Positions 41,755-51,074 of a stretch of 64,000 nt of DNA are shown piece after piece. The position numbers and the translations under genes were made by a program. Numbering within the stretch: the stretch's first letter is position 1; every line of letters starts with the position of its first letter. The notes under the pieces were generated by a model. It did not search any database and was not told the origin of the DNA. It saw nothing but the letters and a program-made list of their open reading frames with translations. Source of the DNA: CAYRVF01 sp964427535 (lineage in GTDB: Bacteria; Chloroflexota; Ktedonobacteria; Ktedonobacterales; JADMIN01); assembly GCA_964427535.1 (NCBI GenBank), contig CAYRVF010000007.1, positions 3,672 to 67,671 of the forward strand, read 5' to 3'.

Positions 41755-43470
41755 TCAGCGGGGCAGCGCGCGGGGTGTGTCGTCGCTCGCGGCAAAGAGC
41801 GGCTGGCGTGCCGGACCTGGAGCGGGTGCGGCGACACGCGGGCTCCAATCATCGTATTCCGTTATGCGGGTGGTGTCGGCGGTGACCACCGTGCGGCGGC
41901 TGGTGCGGCGTGGGCGGCTGGTCAGGCGCTCCAGGTCACGGAGTTGCGTCTCTAGCCAGAGGGCCGCGTCCTCATCCAGCAGCACCTCGCGCAGCCCGCG
42001 TGCCCGCTGCGAACGCTCGCGCCTGCTCATCATCAGCGCCTGGTACAGCGCCTCGGCTGTCGCCTGCACATCTGTCGGCGGCACGCCCAGCACGTAGTCG
42101 CTGAGCTGTTCGTACGCGCCCGCCGTGCGCGAGAGCACCGTCACCCCCGCGCGCGCGTTGACGAGGCCGCCCTCTTTGACGACGAGATTCATGCCGTCGA
42201 TCAGCGGATTCACCAGCAGCACGTCGTAGCGCCGCATGCAGGCCAGCGCGCGTGGCCGGTTGTTGTCGAAGACGGCGACGATCGGCTGCCAGTCAGGCGT
42301 GCCGAAACGCGCGTTCACCCGGTCGATGACGCGCCGCACCTGCTGTTCGTAGGAGCGATACTCGGCCATGCTCTGACGCGAGGGCACCAGCAGCGCCAGG
42401 AATGTGACCGCGCCGTGCAGCTCGCGGTGCGCGCGCAGGAGCCGCTCGTACGCCTCGAAGCCGCGCACGATGTTCTTGGTTGGCTCCACGCGGTCCACGC
42501 GCACGATCAGCTTCGAGTCGTCGCGCAGGCGTAGCTCCTCGGCCAGCTTCACCGCCTCGACCACCGCCTCGCGCGAGTGCGCGCCCTGCTGCACCTCGTC
42601 TGGCGTCACCGCGATGGGATACGCGCGCGGCAGAATGCGCCTGCCCCGCCAGAGCAGCGTGCCGGGGGCATCGTCGAGACTCCACCGCGCGTCGGCGCCC
42701 TCAAGGAAACGCTCGGCGCCTTCGAGGAAGTTGCGCGCGTCGCGCTGCGTCTGGAAGCCGAGCAGGTCATTGGCCGCGAGCCCACGGAAGATCGCCTGGG
42801 TGATGTACTCGGGGAACATCTCCCAGTAGCGGGCGTCGGGCCAGGGGATGTGGACGAAGTGGGCCAGTTGGGCGGAGGGGAAGCGCTCGCGCACACGCTC
42901 AGGGGCGAGGTAGAGGTGATAATCCTGGAAGAGCACCGGCACGTCAGTTCCGTTGCGTTCGAGCTCGGCGATCACGGCATCGGCGACAGCGTCGTTGACG
43001 GCCACGTAGCCACGCTTCCAGTCTGACGCGGTGCGACGTGTGAAGAGATGCCCATCAGTCGGCTGCAGCAGGTAGTGCTGGGCGAACCAGAGCACCTTGT
43101 TGCTGATGCCGTCGTAGTGCCGGCGATACGCGTCCTCGGGCACATCCACTAGTCGCAGGGTGATCTGGTCGAGTCCATCCGGAGACGGCAGTGGCGCGTC
43201 GCCAGCCAGGCGCAAAGCCTCACGGTCGGCGGCGTTCATGGCGAGTGCGATCCACGTGGCGGGGTGGTCGTGCATCGAGCAGAGCAGACCGCTCACGACA
43301 CCGCCCGCGCCGCGCTGTGGCTCGGGCTGGCCGTCGGGTCCCATGCGATGCTCAACCGGACCACGATTGCTGACGACGATGAGCCGTCGTTCGTCACCGC
43401 CGAGAAAGTCGATCGATGGCCCCCCGAGGGCTGAGGCGCGTCGTCCCACCAGTTGCCGATCTATCGTCAT
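41755..43470 (-). CDS. otsA: trehalose-6-phosphate synthase (GT20)
   Basis: 571 aa; transfers glucose from a nucleotide sugar to glucose-6-phosphate. GT20 landmarks: VVSNRGPVEHRM, GAGGVVSGL, FQDYHLYLAPE, HIPWPDARYWEMFP, DLLGFQTQRDARNFL and NPLIDGMNLVVKEGG. The phosphate-site region RVDRVEPTKNIVRGFEAYERLL is the variant seen in actinobacterial and Chloroflexota OtsA. The C-terminal 90 residues are a polar tail. ATG 43470 follows GGGAGGG. No trehalose-phosphatase gene (otsB) is in the window. Glucosylglycerol-phosphate synthase is the alternative. Confidence 0.87.
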   Translation of the reverse strand: MTIDRQLVGRRASALGGPSIDFLGGDERRLIVVSNRGPVEHRMGPDGQPEPQRGAGGVVSGLLCSMHDHPATWIALAMNAADREALRLAGDAPLPSPDGLDQITLRLVDVPEDAYRRHYDGISNKVLWFAQHYLLQPTDGHLFTRRTASDWKRGYVAVNDAVADAVIAELERNGTDVPVLFQDYHLYLAPERVRERFPSAQLAHFVHIPWPDARYWEMFPEYITQAIFRGLAANDLLGFQTQRDARNFLEGAERFLEGADARWSLDDAPGTLLWRGRRILPRAYPIAVTPDEVQQGAHSREAVVEAVKLAEELRLRDDSKLIVRVDRVEPTKNIVRGFEAYERLLRAHRELHGAVTFLALLVPSRQSMAEYRSYEQQVRRVIDRVNARFGTPDWQPIVAVFDNNRPRALACMRRYDVLLVNPLIDGMNLVVKEGGLVNARAGVTVLSRTAGAYEQLSDYVLGVPPTDVQATAEALYQALMMSRRERSQRARGLREVLLDEDAALWLETQLRDLERLTSRPRRTSRRTVVTADTTRITEYDDWSPRVAAPAPGPARQPLFAASDDTPRALPR

Positions 43471-43922
43471 GGCTCCCTCCCGCTTGCTTGTCACTGTCCA
43501 CTTCTGCAAGCCCAGCATTACTACCGTATTACAGGGCCGTAAGACGGACGTTATAGAAACCTGAAATGTACCTAAGAAGCTTCGGTCCCTCGGTACGCTT
43601 GTGTGGCCGCTCGCCGGAAGACGCAAGAGCGGGGCCAGCAAATCCGCACGCTCGTTGCGGCGGTTTTCTCTGTCGTCTGGCTCCAGGTCTGCCGCTCTAC
43701 ATGCAGACGGCATTCTGGCGGTATGGCGCCCGGGCGAGCGCCCAATGAACACACGGAGGCTCGGGACGCTTTTAGTCGGAGTGTGCGTCGCATTCTTCTC
43801 GCCCTATTCCAACGCTCGTAATGCCAGGCAGACAGAGTGAGAGGGCCAGAAAATCTACCATGCGAGAGAAAATAGCATACAATAGGGAGTGGGGTACGAT
43901 GAGGACACTGGAGGAGGCACGC
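43471..43922. other. intergenic region between otsA and the OmpR-type regulator
   Basis: 452 bases between divergent genes. It holds a TACAAT -10 box (43878-43883) for the regulator with a poor -35 box, and small hairpins such as CCGCA ... TGCGG near 43644. No gene supported. Confidence 0.45.
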
Positions 43923-43970
43923 ATGCGATTGGGGGAGCCGGATGAAAGCCCATATTCTGCTGGTAGATGA
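43923..43970 (+). CDS. 15-codon ORF overlapping the response regulator start
   Basis: MRLGEPDESPYSAGR. It has the best ribosome binding site in the area (GGAGGAGG, spacing 6) and runs across the regulator start codon in another frame, ending 28 bases inside the regulator gene. Ribosomes finishing here could re-initiate at or compete with the regulator start at 43942. Small and unproven. Confidence 0.35.
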   Translation: MRLGEPDESPYSAGR

Positions 43971-44628
43971 CGACCGGCATATCACGGAGGTCCTGCGCCG
44001 TGCGCTGGCCTACGAGGGTTACAGCGTCGACCTCGCGTATCAAGGAAGCGAGGCCCTCCAGAAGACGCTTGATCATCCGCCCGATCTGATCATCTTGGAT
44101 CTGATGCTGCCCGGCATCACCGGGCTTGAGGTGTGCAAACGGCTGCGCGCGGCAGGCAATCAGGTGCCGATCCTCATGCTGACGGCCAAGGATGCCATCG
44201 CGGACCGCGTCGCGGGGCTCGACATGGGGGCTGACGACTATCTGGTGAAGCCCATCGAGCTGGAGGAACTGCTCGCGCGGGTGCGGGCGTTGCTACGGCG
44301 GCGCAATCCCGAGCAGAATGAGGTGCTGCGCTTCGCCGACCTGGAACTGGATACCGGCACGCGCATGGCACACCGGGGCGCCCGCGAGATTGACCTCTCG
44401 ACGACAGAGTACGAGTTGCTGCAGCTCTTCCTCCGGCGTCCGCGCCAGGTGCTGACACGCGATATCATCATGGAACGGGTCTGGGGTTACGACTTTGAGG
44501 GCGAATCCAACGTGCTCGAGGTCTACATCGGCTATCTGCGAAATAAACTCGAAGCCTCCGGAGAGCCACGTCTGTTGCATACTGTTCGTGGAGCGGGCTA
44601 CGTGCTTCGTGAGAAACCTGAGTCGTAG
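43942..44628 (+). CDS. OmpR/PhoB-type response regulator
   Basis: 228 aa. Receiver: ILLVDDDRHITEVLRRAL, phospho-acceptor in DLIILDLMLPGITG (about Asp53), LTAKD and the lysine in YLVKPIELEEL. The winged-helix output domain (about 130-225) ends with LEVYIGYLRNKLEASGEPRLLHTVRGAGYVLR, the standard OmpR signature. Operon with the kinase at 44736. Confidence 0.95.
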   Translation: MKAHILLVDDDRHITEVLRRALAYEGYSVDLAYQGSEALQKTLDHPPDLIILDLMLPGITGLEVCKRLRAAGNQVPILMLTAKDAIADRVAGLDMGADDYLVKPIELEELLARVRALLRRRNPEQNEVLRFADLELDTGTRMAHRGAREIDLSTTEYELLQLFLRRPRQVLTRDIIMERVWGYDFEGESNVLEVYIGYLRNKLEASGEPRLLHTVRGAGYVLREKPES

Positions 44629-44735
44629 GCGAGCGGAATGCATGCGACCGGCGATGTGTTCGCGGCAGTGTGTGCGGAGCGCCGAAGGGCAGTGCGCCGA
44701 GTGAGCGTTAGGATCATCCGTGGTAGGGAGCATCC

Positions 44736-46718
44736 ATGCCGAAATCGTCACCATCACCACGTACGCCCGTGCATGCCGCGCGCCAGTGGATGCTCGACAA
44801 TCTCTCGATCCGGCAGCGGCTCTCGCTGTTTTATGTGACGCTCCTGGCGGTGACGCTGCTGTTGTTCAGCGTCATCGTCTTTACAGTCGCCTCGACACAG
44901 CTTCAGATTAGCGCGAACGACGAGATCAAGAGCCGCGCGGTCTATATCGCGAACGCGCTGCAGGGCGCCCAGGTGATTCCCGCGCAGCCCGCCGCGACAC
45001 CTGGGGCGAGTCCCTCTCCCACGGTGGCGCCGTCGCCGACGCCCAGCGCATCGCCGACGCCAGCGGCCTCCGGGACTGCTGGGTCAGGTAGCCCGACTGT
45101 CACGCCATCGCCGCAGCCGACCGTCGATCCCGCGACGAGCGCCAAGATTCAGCAGCAGCTCAAGTTCAAAGTGCCCGACGCGCTTACGCACTTCGACACT
45201 CCATTCGAGGTGCTCGACGCGAATCTGCATCCGCAGTATGTCGCCTCGCCGGACGTCCGCCTGCCGATCATCAACGCCGACATCGAGTCGACGCTGATGA
45301 CTGGCGTCTCGACGTCGTATACCGCCGACAGCGGCAAATCGCAGTTCGAGGTCTACGTGCAGCCGATTCACTTGACGCCCGCCTCGCCCGCCACCGGTAC
45401 AGGCGGCGCTGCCGCGGCGTCGACGGCGCAGTCGCGGATCACGGGCGTCGTGCTGGTGGCCAAGCCGCTCGACGACCTCAACAACACGACGAGCACGCTC
45501 AGCAAACTGCTCTTCACCGGCGATCTGATCGCGCTGGTCTTCGCCGCTCTCGGCGGCTGGCTGATCGCCGAAGGCGGACTGCGACCGATCGCGAACGTCA
45601 CACGCGCGGCGGCGGCTATCGCCAAGAATGCCCAGGGTCCTGGCCTGGGGACGCGTGTGCGCTATCGTGGCCCGCGTGACGAGGTGGGAGAGCTGGTCAC
45701 GACGTTCAACGAGATGTTGGCGGCGCTCGAACAGGTGGCCGTCGCGCAGCGTCGGTTCGTGGCCGATGCGTCGCATGAGCTGCGCGCTCCGCTGACCACC
45801 ATCAAGGGCAGTCTAGAGTTTCTGCGCCGTGTGCCGGATTTGCCCGTCGAGGAGCGCACTGCCGTCGTCGAAGACGCCTACGCCGAGGCCGAACGCATGG
45901 CCGCGCTGGTGAGCGATCTGCTGCTGCTGGCTCGTGCGGACGCCGCCGCCGCCAGTGGCAGCTATGGCCTGCACGAGGGCTGGCTGGATGACCAGTTGCG
46001 CGGGCGCCGCGAGCCAGTGGAGATGGACCAGCTCGTGATGGATATCTTCCGCCAGGGCCGCGCCCAGTTGCGTGCGCGCCGCAAAGACCTGCATCTGACG
46101 GTGACCAATCTGGAGCCGATCACCGTGCTCGGCGACCCCGGACAGCTCAAGCAGCTCGCGTTGATCTTGCTCGACAACGCCATCAAGTACACGCCATCCG
46201 GCGGCAAGATACGCCTCTCGGTCACGCGCAATGGCGACCGGGCCGCCTTCAGCATTGCCGACAACGGTATCGGTATCGACCCCGATGACCGCCAGCACAT
46301 CTTCGAGCGGTTCTACCGCGCCGACCGTGCCCGCGAGCGCGACACACACGGCAGTGGCCTCGGCCTCTCCATCGCGAAGTGGATCGCCGACGCGCACAAA
46401 GGCGAGATCAGCGTGATGAGCCAGCCCGGCCAGGGCAGCACGTTCACGCTGCTGCTGCCCGCCGTCCGCCGGGTGGAGGAGCGCACCGGCCCGACCTCGC
46501 AGCCCATCCGGGTTCGCCGCCGTCGCGCGCGACCGCTCGGCCCCCAGGTGCCGCGTGCGACGGGCGCGGTCTCGTCACTCGCTCGCCTGGCGAAGTCTGT
46601 CTCGCGGCCCAAGACGGCACGAGACGTGACGGGTCGCGCCGAGCAATCCGTTCCGTCGGCCTCGGGTACGCGGCGGAGTCCCACGGCCCAGGAGCGCCGC
46701 GACCGCGACGGCAAATGA
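44736..46718 (+). CDS. sensor histidine kinase with HAMP domain and Pro/Ser/Thr-rich extracellular segment
   Basis: 660 aa. Membrane helix 1 at about 27-50 and helix 2 at about 260-280 enclose an extracellular sensor. Its first part is a PSPTPSASPTPAAS-type low-complexity stretch (about 80-130). A HAMP domain follows, then HisKA with phospho-acceptor His in FVADASHELRAPLTTIKGSLEFL, and HATPase with N box LALILLDNAIKYTPSGG and G boxes ADNGIGID and GSGLGLSIAKWI. An uncommon basic C-terminal tail of about 70 residues ends the protein. Confidence 0.93.
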   Translation: MPKSSPSPRTPVHAARQWMLDNLSIRQRLSLFYVTLLAVTLLLFSVIVFTVASTQLQISANDEIKSRAVYIANALQGAQVIPAQPAATPGASPSPTVAPSPTPSASPTPAASGTAGSGSPTVTPSPQPTVDPATSAKIQQQLKFKVPDALTHFDTPFEVLDANLHPQYVASPDVRLPIINADIESTLMTGVSTSYTADSGKSQFEVYVQPIHLTPASPATGTGGAAAASTAQSRITGVVLVAKPLDDLNNTTSTLSKLLFTGDLIALVFAALGGWLIAEGGLRPIANVTRAAAAIAKNAQGPGLGTRVRYRGPRDEVGELVTTFNEMLAALEQVAVAQRRFVADASHELRAPLTTIKGSLEFLRRVPDLPVEERTAVVEDAYAEAERMAALVSDLLLLARADAAAASGSYGLHEGWLDDQLRGRREPVEMDQLVMDIFRQGRAQLRARRKDLHLTVTNLEPITVLGDPGQLKQLALILLDNAIKYTPSGGKIRLSVTRNGDRAAFSIADNGIGIDPDDRQHIFERFYRADRARERDTHGSGLGLSIAKWIADAHKGEISVMSQPGQGSTFTLLLPAVRRVEERTGPTSQPIRVRRRRARPLGPQVPRATGAVSSLARLAKSVSRPKTARDVTGRAEQSVPSASGTRRSPTAQERRDRDGK

Positions 46719-46736
46719 GGACCGCATCCCCACAGC

Positions 46737-46778
46737 CCCGTTCCCCTCGCGAGGGGAGCGGGAGGTAGGGGGAGAGGT
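46737..46778 (+). repeat. dispersed C-rich repeat, copy 11
   Basis: CCCCGTTCCCCTCGCGAGGGG followed by AGCGGGAGGTAGGGGGAGAGG, between the convergent kinase and YbjQ-type genes. Confidence 0.65.
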
Positions 46779-46807
46779 GCTGCTGCGCGGCAAGCGATCG
46801 AGGTCGC

Positions 46808-47641
46808 CTACTGGTTGGCGTCGTTGAGCGAGAGCACCATCTGCGGCGTGGGAATCTGGTGGTCTGCGCGCGTCGGAATGATCGCCGTGCCGATGGCGAA
46901 GAACTCGATCACGTGGCTATCCCAGCCGTAGTTCTGCTCCTCGATGCGTGCGCCGACGATGCCTTCCGCGCCGACGGCCTCGGCCTCGGCCTGCATGCGC
47001 TCCATCGCCAGCTCACGGGCGCCGTAGAGCGCTTGCGTGTAGTTCGTCATCTCCACGTTCTGCCCCATCATCTGACGGAACATCTGCCGCAGCGACTGAA
47101 TGCCGACGTGGTACACGCAGGTGCCCATCGTCAGCGCGATCGGGCGATACCCCGCCTGCAGCAGCGTGCGGAAATCCTGCCCGGAGAGGTCGCTGGTGAA
47201 CGGCTTGCCCTGCGGCGTACGGAGGCTTGTGCCGTTGCGTGAGCGCACCGCCGTGCCGATGGCCTTGAACTCCGCCAGGTTCTCGCCCCAGGCATAGCGT
47301 CCGACCTCCAGCCGCACGCCGACGATGCCGTCCGCGCCGAGCTCGTCGGCCTCGGCCTCCATGCGGCTCATCGCCAGCTCGCGGGCCGCGTACATCGCCT
47401 GCGTCAGCACGCCAAGCTCCTGGTTGGTGGCGAGGTTCGCGTATTGAAAGCCGATGTGGTAGATCGACGTGCCGACGACCAATCCCAGCGGATCGAACCC
47501 CGACTCGCGCACGAGCAGAAACTCGTTGACCGAGAGATCGCTGGTGAAGAGGCGGCGGCCACCCGGCCCGCCGCGCATCTCGCGGAGCCGCGCCTCCGCG
47601 TCCTGTGGAATCTGTTCGCCCGCGTTGCCTGGCGTGCCCAT
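46808..47641 (-). CDS. tandem YbjQ-like (heavy-metal-binding domain, PF01906) protein
   Basis: 277 aa with two copies of the YbjQ fold. Copy 1 (about 30-135) includes GLVVGTSIYHIGFQ and ARELAMSRMEAEADELGADGIVGVRLE. Copy 2 (about 145-255) includes ALTMGTCVYHVGIQ and ARELAMERMQAEAEAVGAEGIVGARIE. Single-domain YbjQ proteins form pentameric rings; the internal duplication is visible directly. The biochemical role is not established. Confidence 0.85.
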   Translation of the reverse strand: MGTPGNAGEQIPQDAEARLREMRGGPGGRRLFTSDLSVNEFLLVRESGFDPLGLVVGTSIYHIGFQYANLATNQELGVLTQAMYAARELAMSRMEAEADELGADGIVGVRLEVGRYAWGENLAEFKAIGTAVRSRNGTSLRTPQGKPFTSDLSGQDFRTLLQAGYRPIALTMGTCVYHVGIQSLRQMFRQMMGQNVEMTNYTQALYGARELAMERMQAEAEAVGAEGIVGARIEEQNYGWDSHVIEFFAIGTAIIPTRADHQIPTPQMVLSLNDANQ

Positions 47642-47743
47642 GAGAGGTGCTCCTGTTCTTACTGAGAGCGGCGCGTTCCGCGTCGTGTTCTAAGGGTCAG
47701 AGATGCCAGAGCGAGGAAGGAGAAGGAGCGTCGAGATAGTGAA

Positions 47744-48130
47744 CTACGAGAGCAGGTTGAGAATCGCGGCTCGCTCGCGTGCGCTGCTGGCAGCGAGCGC
47801 GGTCAGCTCCGACGAGAGAGCGTCGATCCAGGCGTCGACGGGCATCGGTTCCGACTTGAGCGCGATCCCACGCACCACATGCATCCGCCCCGCGAGGAGC
47901 TGCCCGTGATCGAGCGCCAGCTCGAAACGCCACGGACCCAGGTCCACGCTGATGCCCGAGACCCGGCCATTGCCAAAGATGCCGCCGCGGCGCAGTCGCA
48001 CGCGCGTCGGCAGCGCGCCCTGCAGCTTCGTCCCCAGCGCCGCGACCCATGCGTCGAGATCGCCTGAATCCGCCCGCAGCGAGGCGGCGAGCATCTCGAA
48101 GTCGAGCCCTTGACTGGTTGAGTCGTTCAT
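47744..48130 (-). CDS. hypothetical protein
   Basis: 128 aa, soluble, predicted alpha/beta. It has GTKLQGALPTRVRLRRGGIFGNGRVSGISVDLGPWRFEL followed by IALKSEPMPVDAWIDALSSELTALA. GGAAGGAG precedes ATG 48130. I recall similar small proteins in Chloroflexota and Actinobacteria but no named family. Confidence 0.65.
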   Translation of the reverse strand: MNDSTSQGLDFEMLAASLRADSGDLDAWVAALGTKLQGALPTRVRLRRGGIFGNGRVSGISVDLGPWRFELALDHGQLLAGRMHVVRGIALKSEPMPVDAWIDALSSELTALAASSARERAAILNLLS

Positions 48131-48306
48131 GTGACACGCGCTCCTTCCCTCTGGATCGCCGTCGCGACGTCTCTTTCGAGGTGTTTTCGGCGGTCACTAT
48201 ATCGCATACGAGCGAGGATGCGCGGCAGGTTGCATCGATCTGTCGCGTCGTCTATTCTCCCTCTCTCGTCGTCAGTCGGCGGAGGAGTCAGGGGGTGGGA
48301 GCGGCC

Positions 48307-49368
48307 TCAGCTCGCCGTCGCGAACTGGTCGTCGTCGCTGGAGGACCCACTGGGGGAGATGCGTGGCGGCATATGCGCGCGAAGGTACTCGCGGGTCGCG
48401 GCGTATGAGTGGTCAATCCACTCGCCGGGAGAGCTGAAGTCGAGCACGCCGTAGCGGTCGCCCATCAACAGGCTGAGCACATGTGTCTCTATGCCGCGCG
48501 GCACTCGCTCCAGCGCGCGCTCTAGCAGGTAGTGGCCCTGCACCTGCCCAGCGCGCTCCAGCACGGTGGAGACCGTCGTTGCGGGGCTGCGCGCGTCGCG
48601 TGGCGTCACCAGTTGCGAGGCGAGGTCGGCCCAGTAGGCTCCGCCATCGGCCTCGGTGTTGTGCCCGATCGCCAGAATGAAGATGCGCCGCGCGCCCAGC
48701 TTGAGCGCCAGATCGATGCTGCACGGATCGAGCGCGCCACCGTCACAATAGACGCCGTCGCCGATCGCGACCGGCGGGAAGACGCCAGGGATCGCGGACG
48801 ACGCGAGCAGACACGGCCACAGCGGACCGGACCTGAAGATCGCGCGTTCGCCACGGGTGAGGTCAGTCGCTACGACCGAGAATGGGAGCACCAGGTCCTC
48901 GAAGCGCAGATCGCCTATGTGCCGGTCGAGCAGACGCCGCATGCCCTCGTTGCCGTAGAGCGAGGCGGCGCCGCGTGCCATGCGCCGCGCCGCCGTCAGC
49001 AGCAGGATGCCGGTAAGCGCCTGTCCGCGTGTGCCCGGTAGCCGGTCGCGGCCCAGCAGCACACGTGTGGTGGAGAGCGAGCGCCAGATGGCCTCCAGGT
49101 CGTCAACGCCCTGGAGCGTGGGATTGCGGGCGAGCCAGGCGCCATTCCATGCGCCAATCGACGTGCCGACGATCAGGTCGGGATACTCGCCGTGTTCGAG
49201 CAGAGCGCGCAGCGCACCCACCTGCAGCGCCCCGCGTGCGCCGCCACCCGAGAGTACGAATGCCGTATAGGTGTGCGCGCGCGGAAAGCCACGCCGTCGC
49301 GAGGCCAAGACTGGGAGTGCTGGCGCGGTGCCCTCGGCGCGTAGTGTTCCAGTGCTCCGGTCTAGCAT
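48307..49368 (-). CDS. patatin-like phospholipase
   Basis: 353 aa. Patatin catalytic dyad and oxyanion motif are present: FVLSGGGARGALQVG at 37-51, the nucleophile Ser70 in VGTSIGAWNG, and the aspartate in YCDGGALDP. No signal peptide. Lipid acyl hydrolase of RssA/YchK type; substrate unknown. The frame continues upstream into the assembly gap, but ATG 49368 suits the family best. Confidence 0.88.
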   Translation of the reverse strand: MLDRSTGTLRAEGTAPALPVLASRRRGFPRAHTYTAFVLSGGGARGALQVGALRALLEHGEYPDLIVGTSIGAWNGAWLARNPTLQGVDDLEAIWRSLSTTRVLLGRDRLPGTRGQALTGILLLTAARRMARGAASLYGNEGMRRLLDRHIGDLRFEDLVLPFSVVATDLTRGERAIFRSGPLWPCLLASSAIPGVFPPVAIGDGVYCDGGALDPCSIDLALKLGARRIFILAIGHNTEADGGAYWADLASQLVTPRDARSPATTVSTVLERAGQVQGHYLLERALERVPRGIETHVLSLLMGDRYGVLDFSSPGEWIDHSYAATREYLRAHMPPRISPSGSSSDDDQFATAS

Positions 49369-49431
49369 GGGTCTCTGCTCCGGTGTCTGTCTACGCCGCA
49401 TCCGTCCTCGTCCTCTCGTCGGGTGTGCTCG

Positions 49432-49531
49432 NNNNNNNNNNNNNNNNNNNNNNNNNNNNNNNNNNNNNNNNNNNNNNNNNNNNNNNNNNNNNNNNNNNNN
49501 NNNNNNNNNNNNNNNNNNNNNNNNNNNNNNN
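49432..49531. other. assembly gap (100 N)
   Basis: Exactly 100 unknown bases, the conventional placeholder for a scaffold gap of unknown size. Gene order across it rests on scaffolding only. Confidence 0.99.
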
Positions 49532-49617
49532 GCGGAGCGAGGACGCACCGGAGGCCCTTCCGCCGCGGAAGAGTCCCAATAAATTCACTCGCGTTAATCG
49601 TGCCAGGTGCGGTTGCG

Positions 49618-50685
49618 CTACCCGCTGCCGACGCGCTCGCCCGCGTGCGTCGGCAGGCCCAGTTCGATGTCGTCTGTGTCGTCCGGGGCTGCGTCGGGCA
49701 GCCCGAGCGCCTCTCGCATCACCTGCAACGGCGCCTCGTGCATGGTCCACAGCGTAAACGCCGCGGCTCCCTGATAGAGCAGCATCGAGAGCCCGCCTGT
49801 GGCACGTCTGCCGCTCGCCCGCGCCGCCCGCACGAGTGCCGTTTCCGGTGGGTTGTAGACCATATCCAGCACAAACGCGTGGTGCGGCAGCTCGCTGAGT
49901 AGCTCCAGCGGAATCGGGCTCGCTAGCGGATCGCGCGTGCCGACCGGTGTCGCATTCACCAGGATGTCGGTCTCAGCAAGCGCCGCCCGCAGGGCCTCGC
50001 GGCGCGCCTGTTGGCGTTCGGCCATGTGCCGTCCGAGCGCGGGAGGCTCGTCGTCGTTCTCTGGCTCTGTCGTCGGCAGCCCGAGCGCATGCCTGCGCCA
50101 GTCCTCTGGCATGTCTCTCTGGGGATGCGCGCTGCCGCCCAAGTCGTGTGTGCGTGCCCACAGCATTGCCAGCGCCTCGCGTGCGGCGTCGCGCTTGCGA
50201 GCGGCGACCCACGGCTCCAGGCCGCGTTCCACGGCGACGCCGAGCGCGGCCTGTGCCGCCCCACCCGCGCCGAGCACCAGCATTCGGTGCGCGCGTGTGA
50301 GCGCCGCCTGTTCGTTCAGCACCCGCATCACGGCCATCACGTCGGTATTGTGCCCGACCAGTTGCACTCCGCGCGGAGTCTCCTCGCGCACGATGGTGTT
50401 GATGGCTCCGGCCTGCCGTCGTGCCTCAGGCGTCATGGAATCGAGCAGCGGTATGACTGCCGTCTTGTAGGGAATGGTGACATTCGCACCCAGCATCTCG
50501 GGCGCGCGCAGCGACGCGACACGCTGTGGCAGCCCGGAGGGAGGCATTTCCCACAGCTCGTAGCGCGCGGGGATGCGCAGGGCATCGAGCGCGGCCTGCT
50601 GCATCTGCGGCGAGCGCGAGTGTCCCAGTGGATAGCCAATGAGACCGATGCGGCGGAGTGCGTTTCCGGACATAAGGCGACGCAT
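49618..50685 (-). CDS. aroE: shikimate dehydrogenase family protein
   Basis: 355 aa; reduces 3-dehydroshikimate with NADPH in the aromatic amino acid pathway. RIGLIGYPLGHSRSPQMQQAAL, GANVTIPYKTAVIPLLD (catalytic Lys), GAINTIV and VGHNTDV are all present. The nucleotide-binding GAGGAAQAAL follows, and DMVYNPPETALVRAARASG is the family end. It is about 70 residues longer than usual because of an insertion of about 45 polar residues between the nucleotide-binding strands and a polar C-terminal tail. Activity is probably kept. Confidence 0.88.
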   Translation of the reverse strand: MRRLMSGNALRRIGLIGYPLGHSRSPQMQQAALDALRIPARYELWEMPPSGLPQRVASLRAPEMLGANVTIPYKTAVIPLLDSMTPEARRQAGAINTIVREETPRGVQLVGHNTDVMAVMRVLNEQAALTRAHRMLVLGAGGAAQAALGVAVERGLEPWVAARKRDAAREALAMLWARTHDLGGSAHPQRDMPEDWRRHALGLPTTEPENDDEPPALGRHMAERQQARREALRAALAETDILVNATPVGTRDPLASPIPLELLSELPHHAFVLDMVYNPPETALVRAARASGRRATGGLSMLLYQGAAAFTLWTMHEAPLQVMREALGLPDAAPDDTDDIELGLPTHAGERVGSG

Positions 50686-51074
50686 CCATTTCTGGGCGAT
50701 GAGCGAGAACTCGCCGTACCTCGACGGTCCGATATTGTGCTGTGGTGTTGCAATACGCGGGCCAATTTGCCGAGCGCTCCGTGTTCACAATCTGCCTATC
50801 TATAGTGTACATCAATCAGGCTGATGCCGCTCAGACATCCGGCCGCCTGGTCATCCACGGTGAGCTGCATGCGGACATATACCGGACAGCCCTGGCGCGG
50901 GGACGCCGGAATCAGCGCCGGCGGAGGAGGCGGACACAATGCGTCGGAAGGGGGACCAGAGGCACCTGATGAGGTGCGCATCGCCAGCGTCGGGCTAGGT
51001 CTCCAATGCGGCGGCTTCGGTCATCCCCCGAGTATCTCGGAGGTGACCGAGGCCGCGCGCAGGCATCGGGGCCT
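50686..51074. other. 389-base intergenic region
   Basis: Short frames exist here but none has a good start site or a recognisable family. A TATAGT hexamer (50801-50806) lacks a matching -35 box. I see nothing else. Confidence 0.45.
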
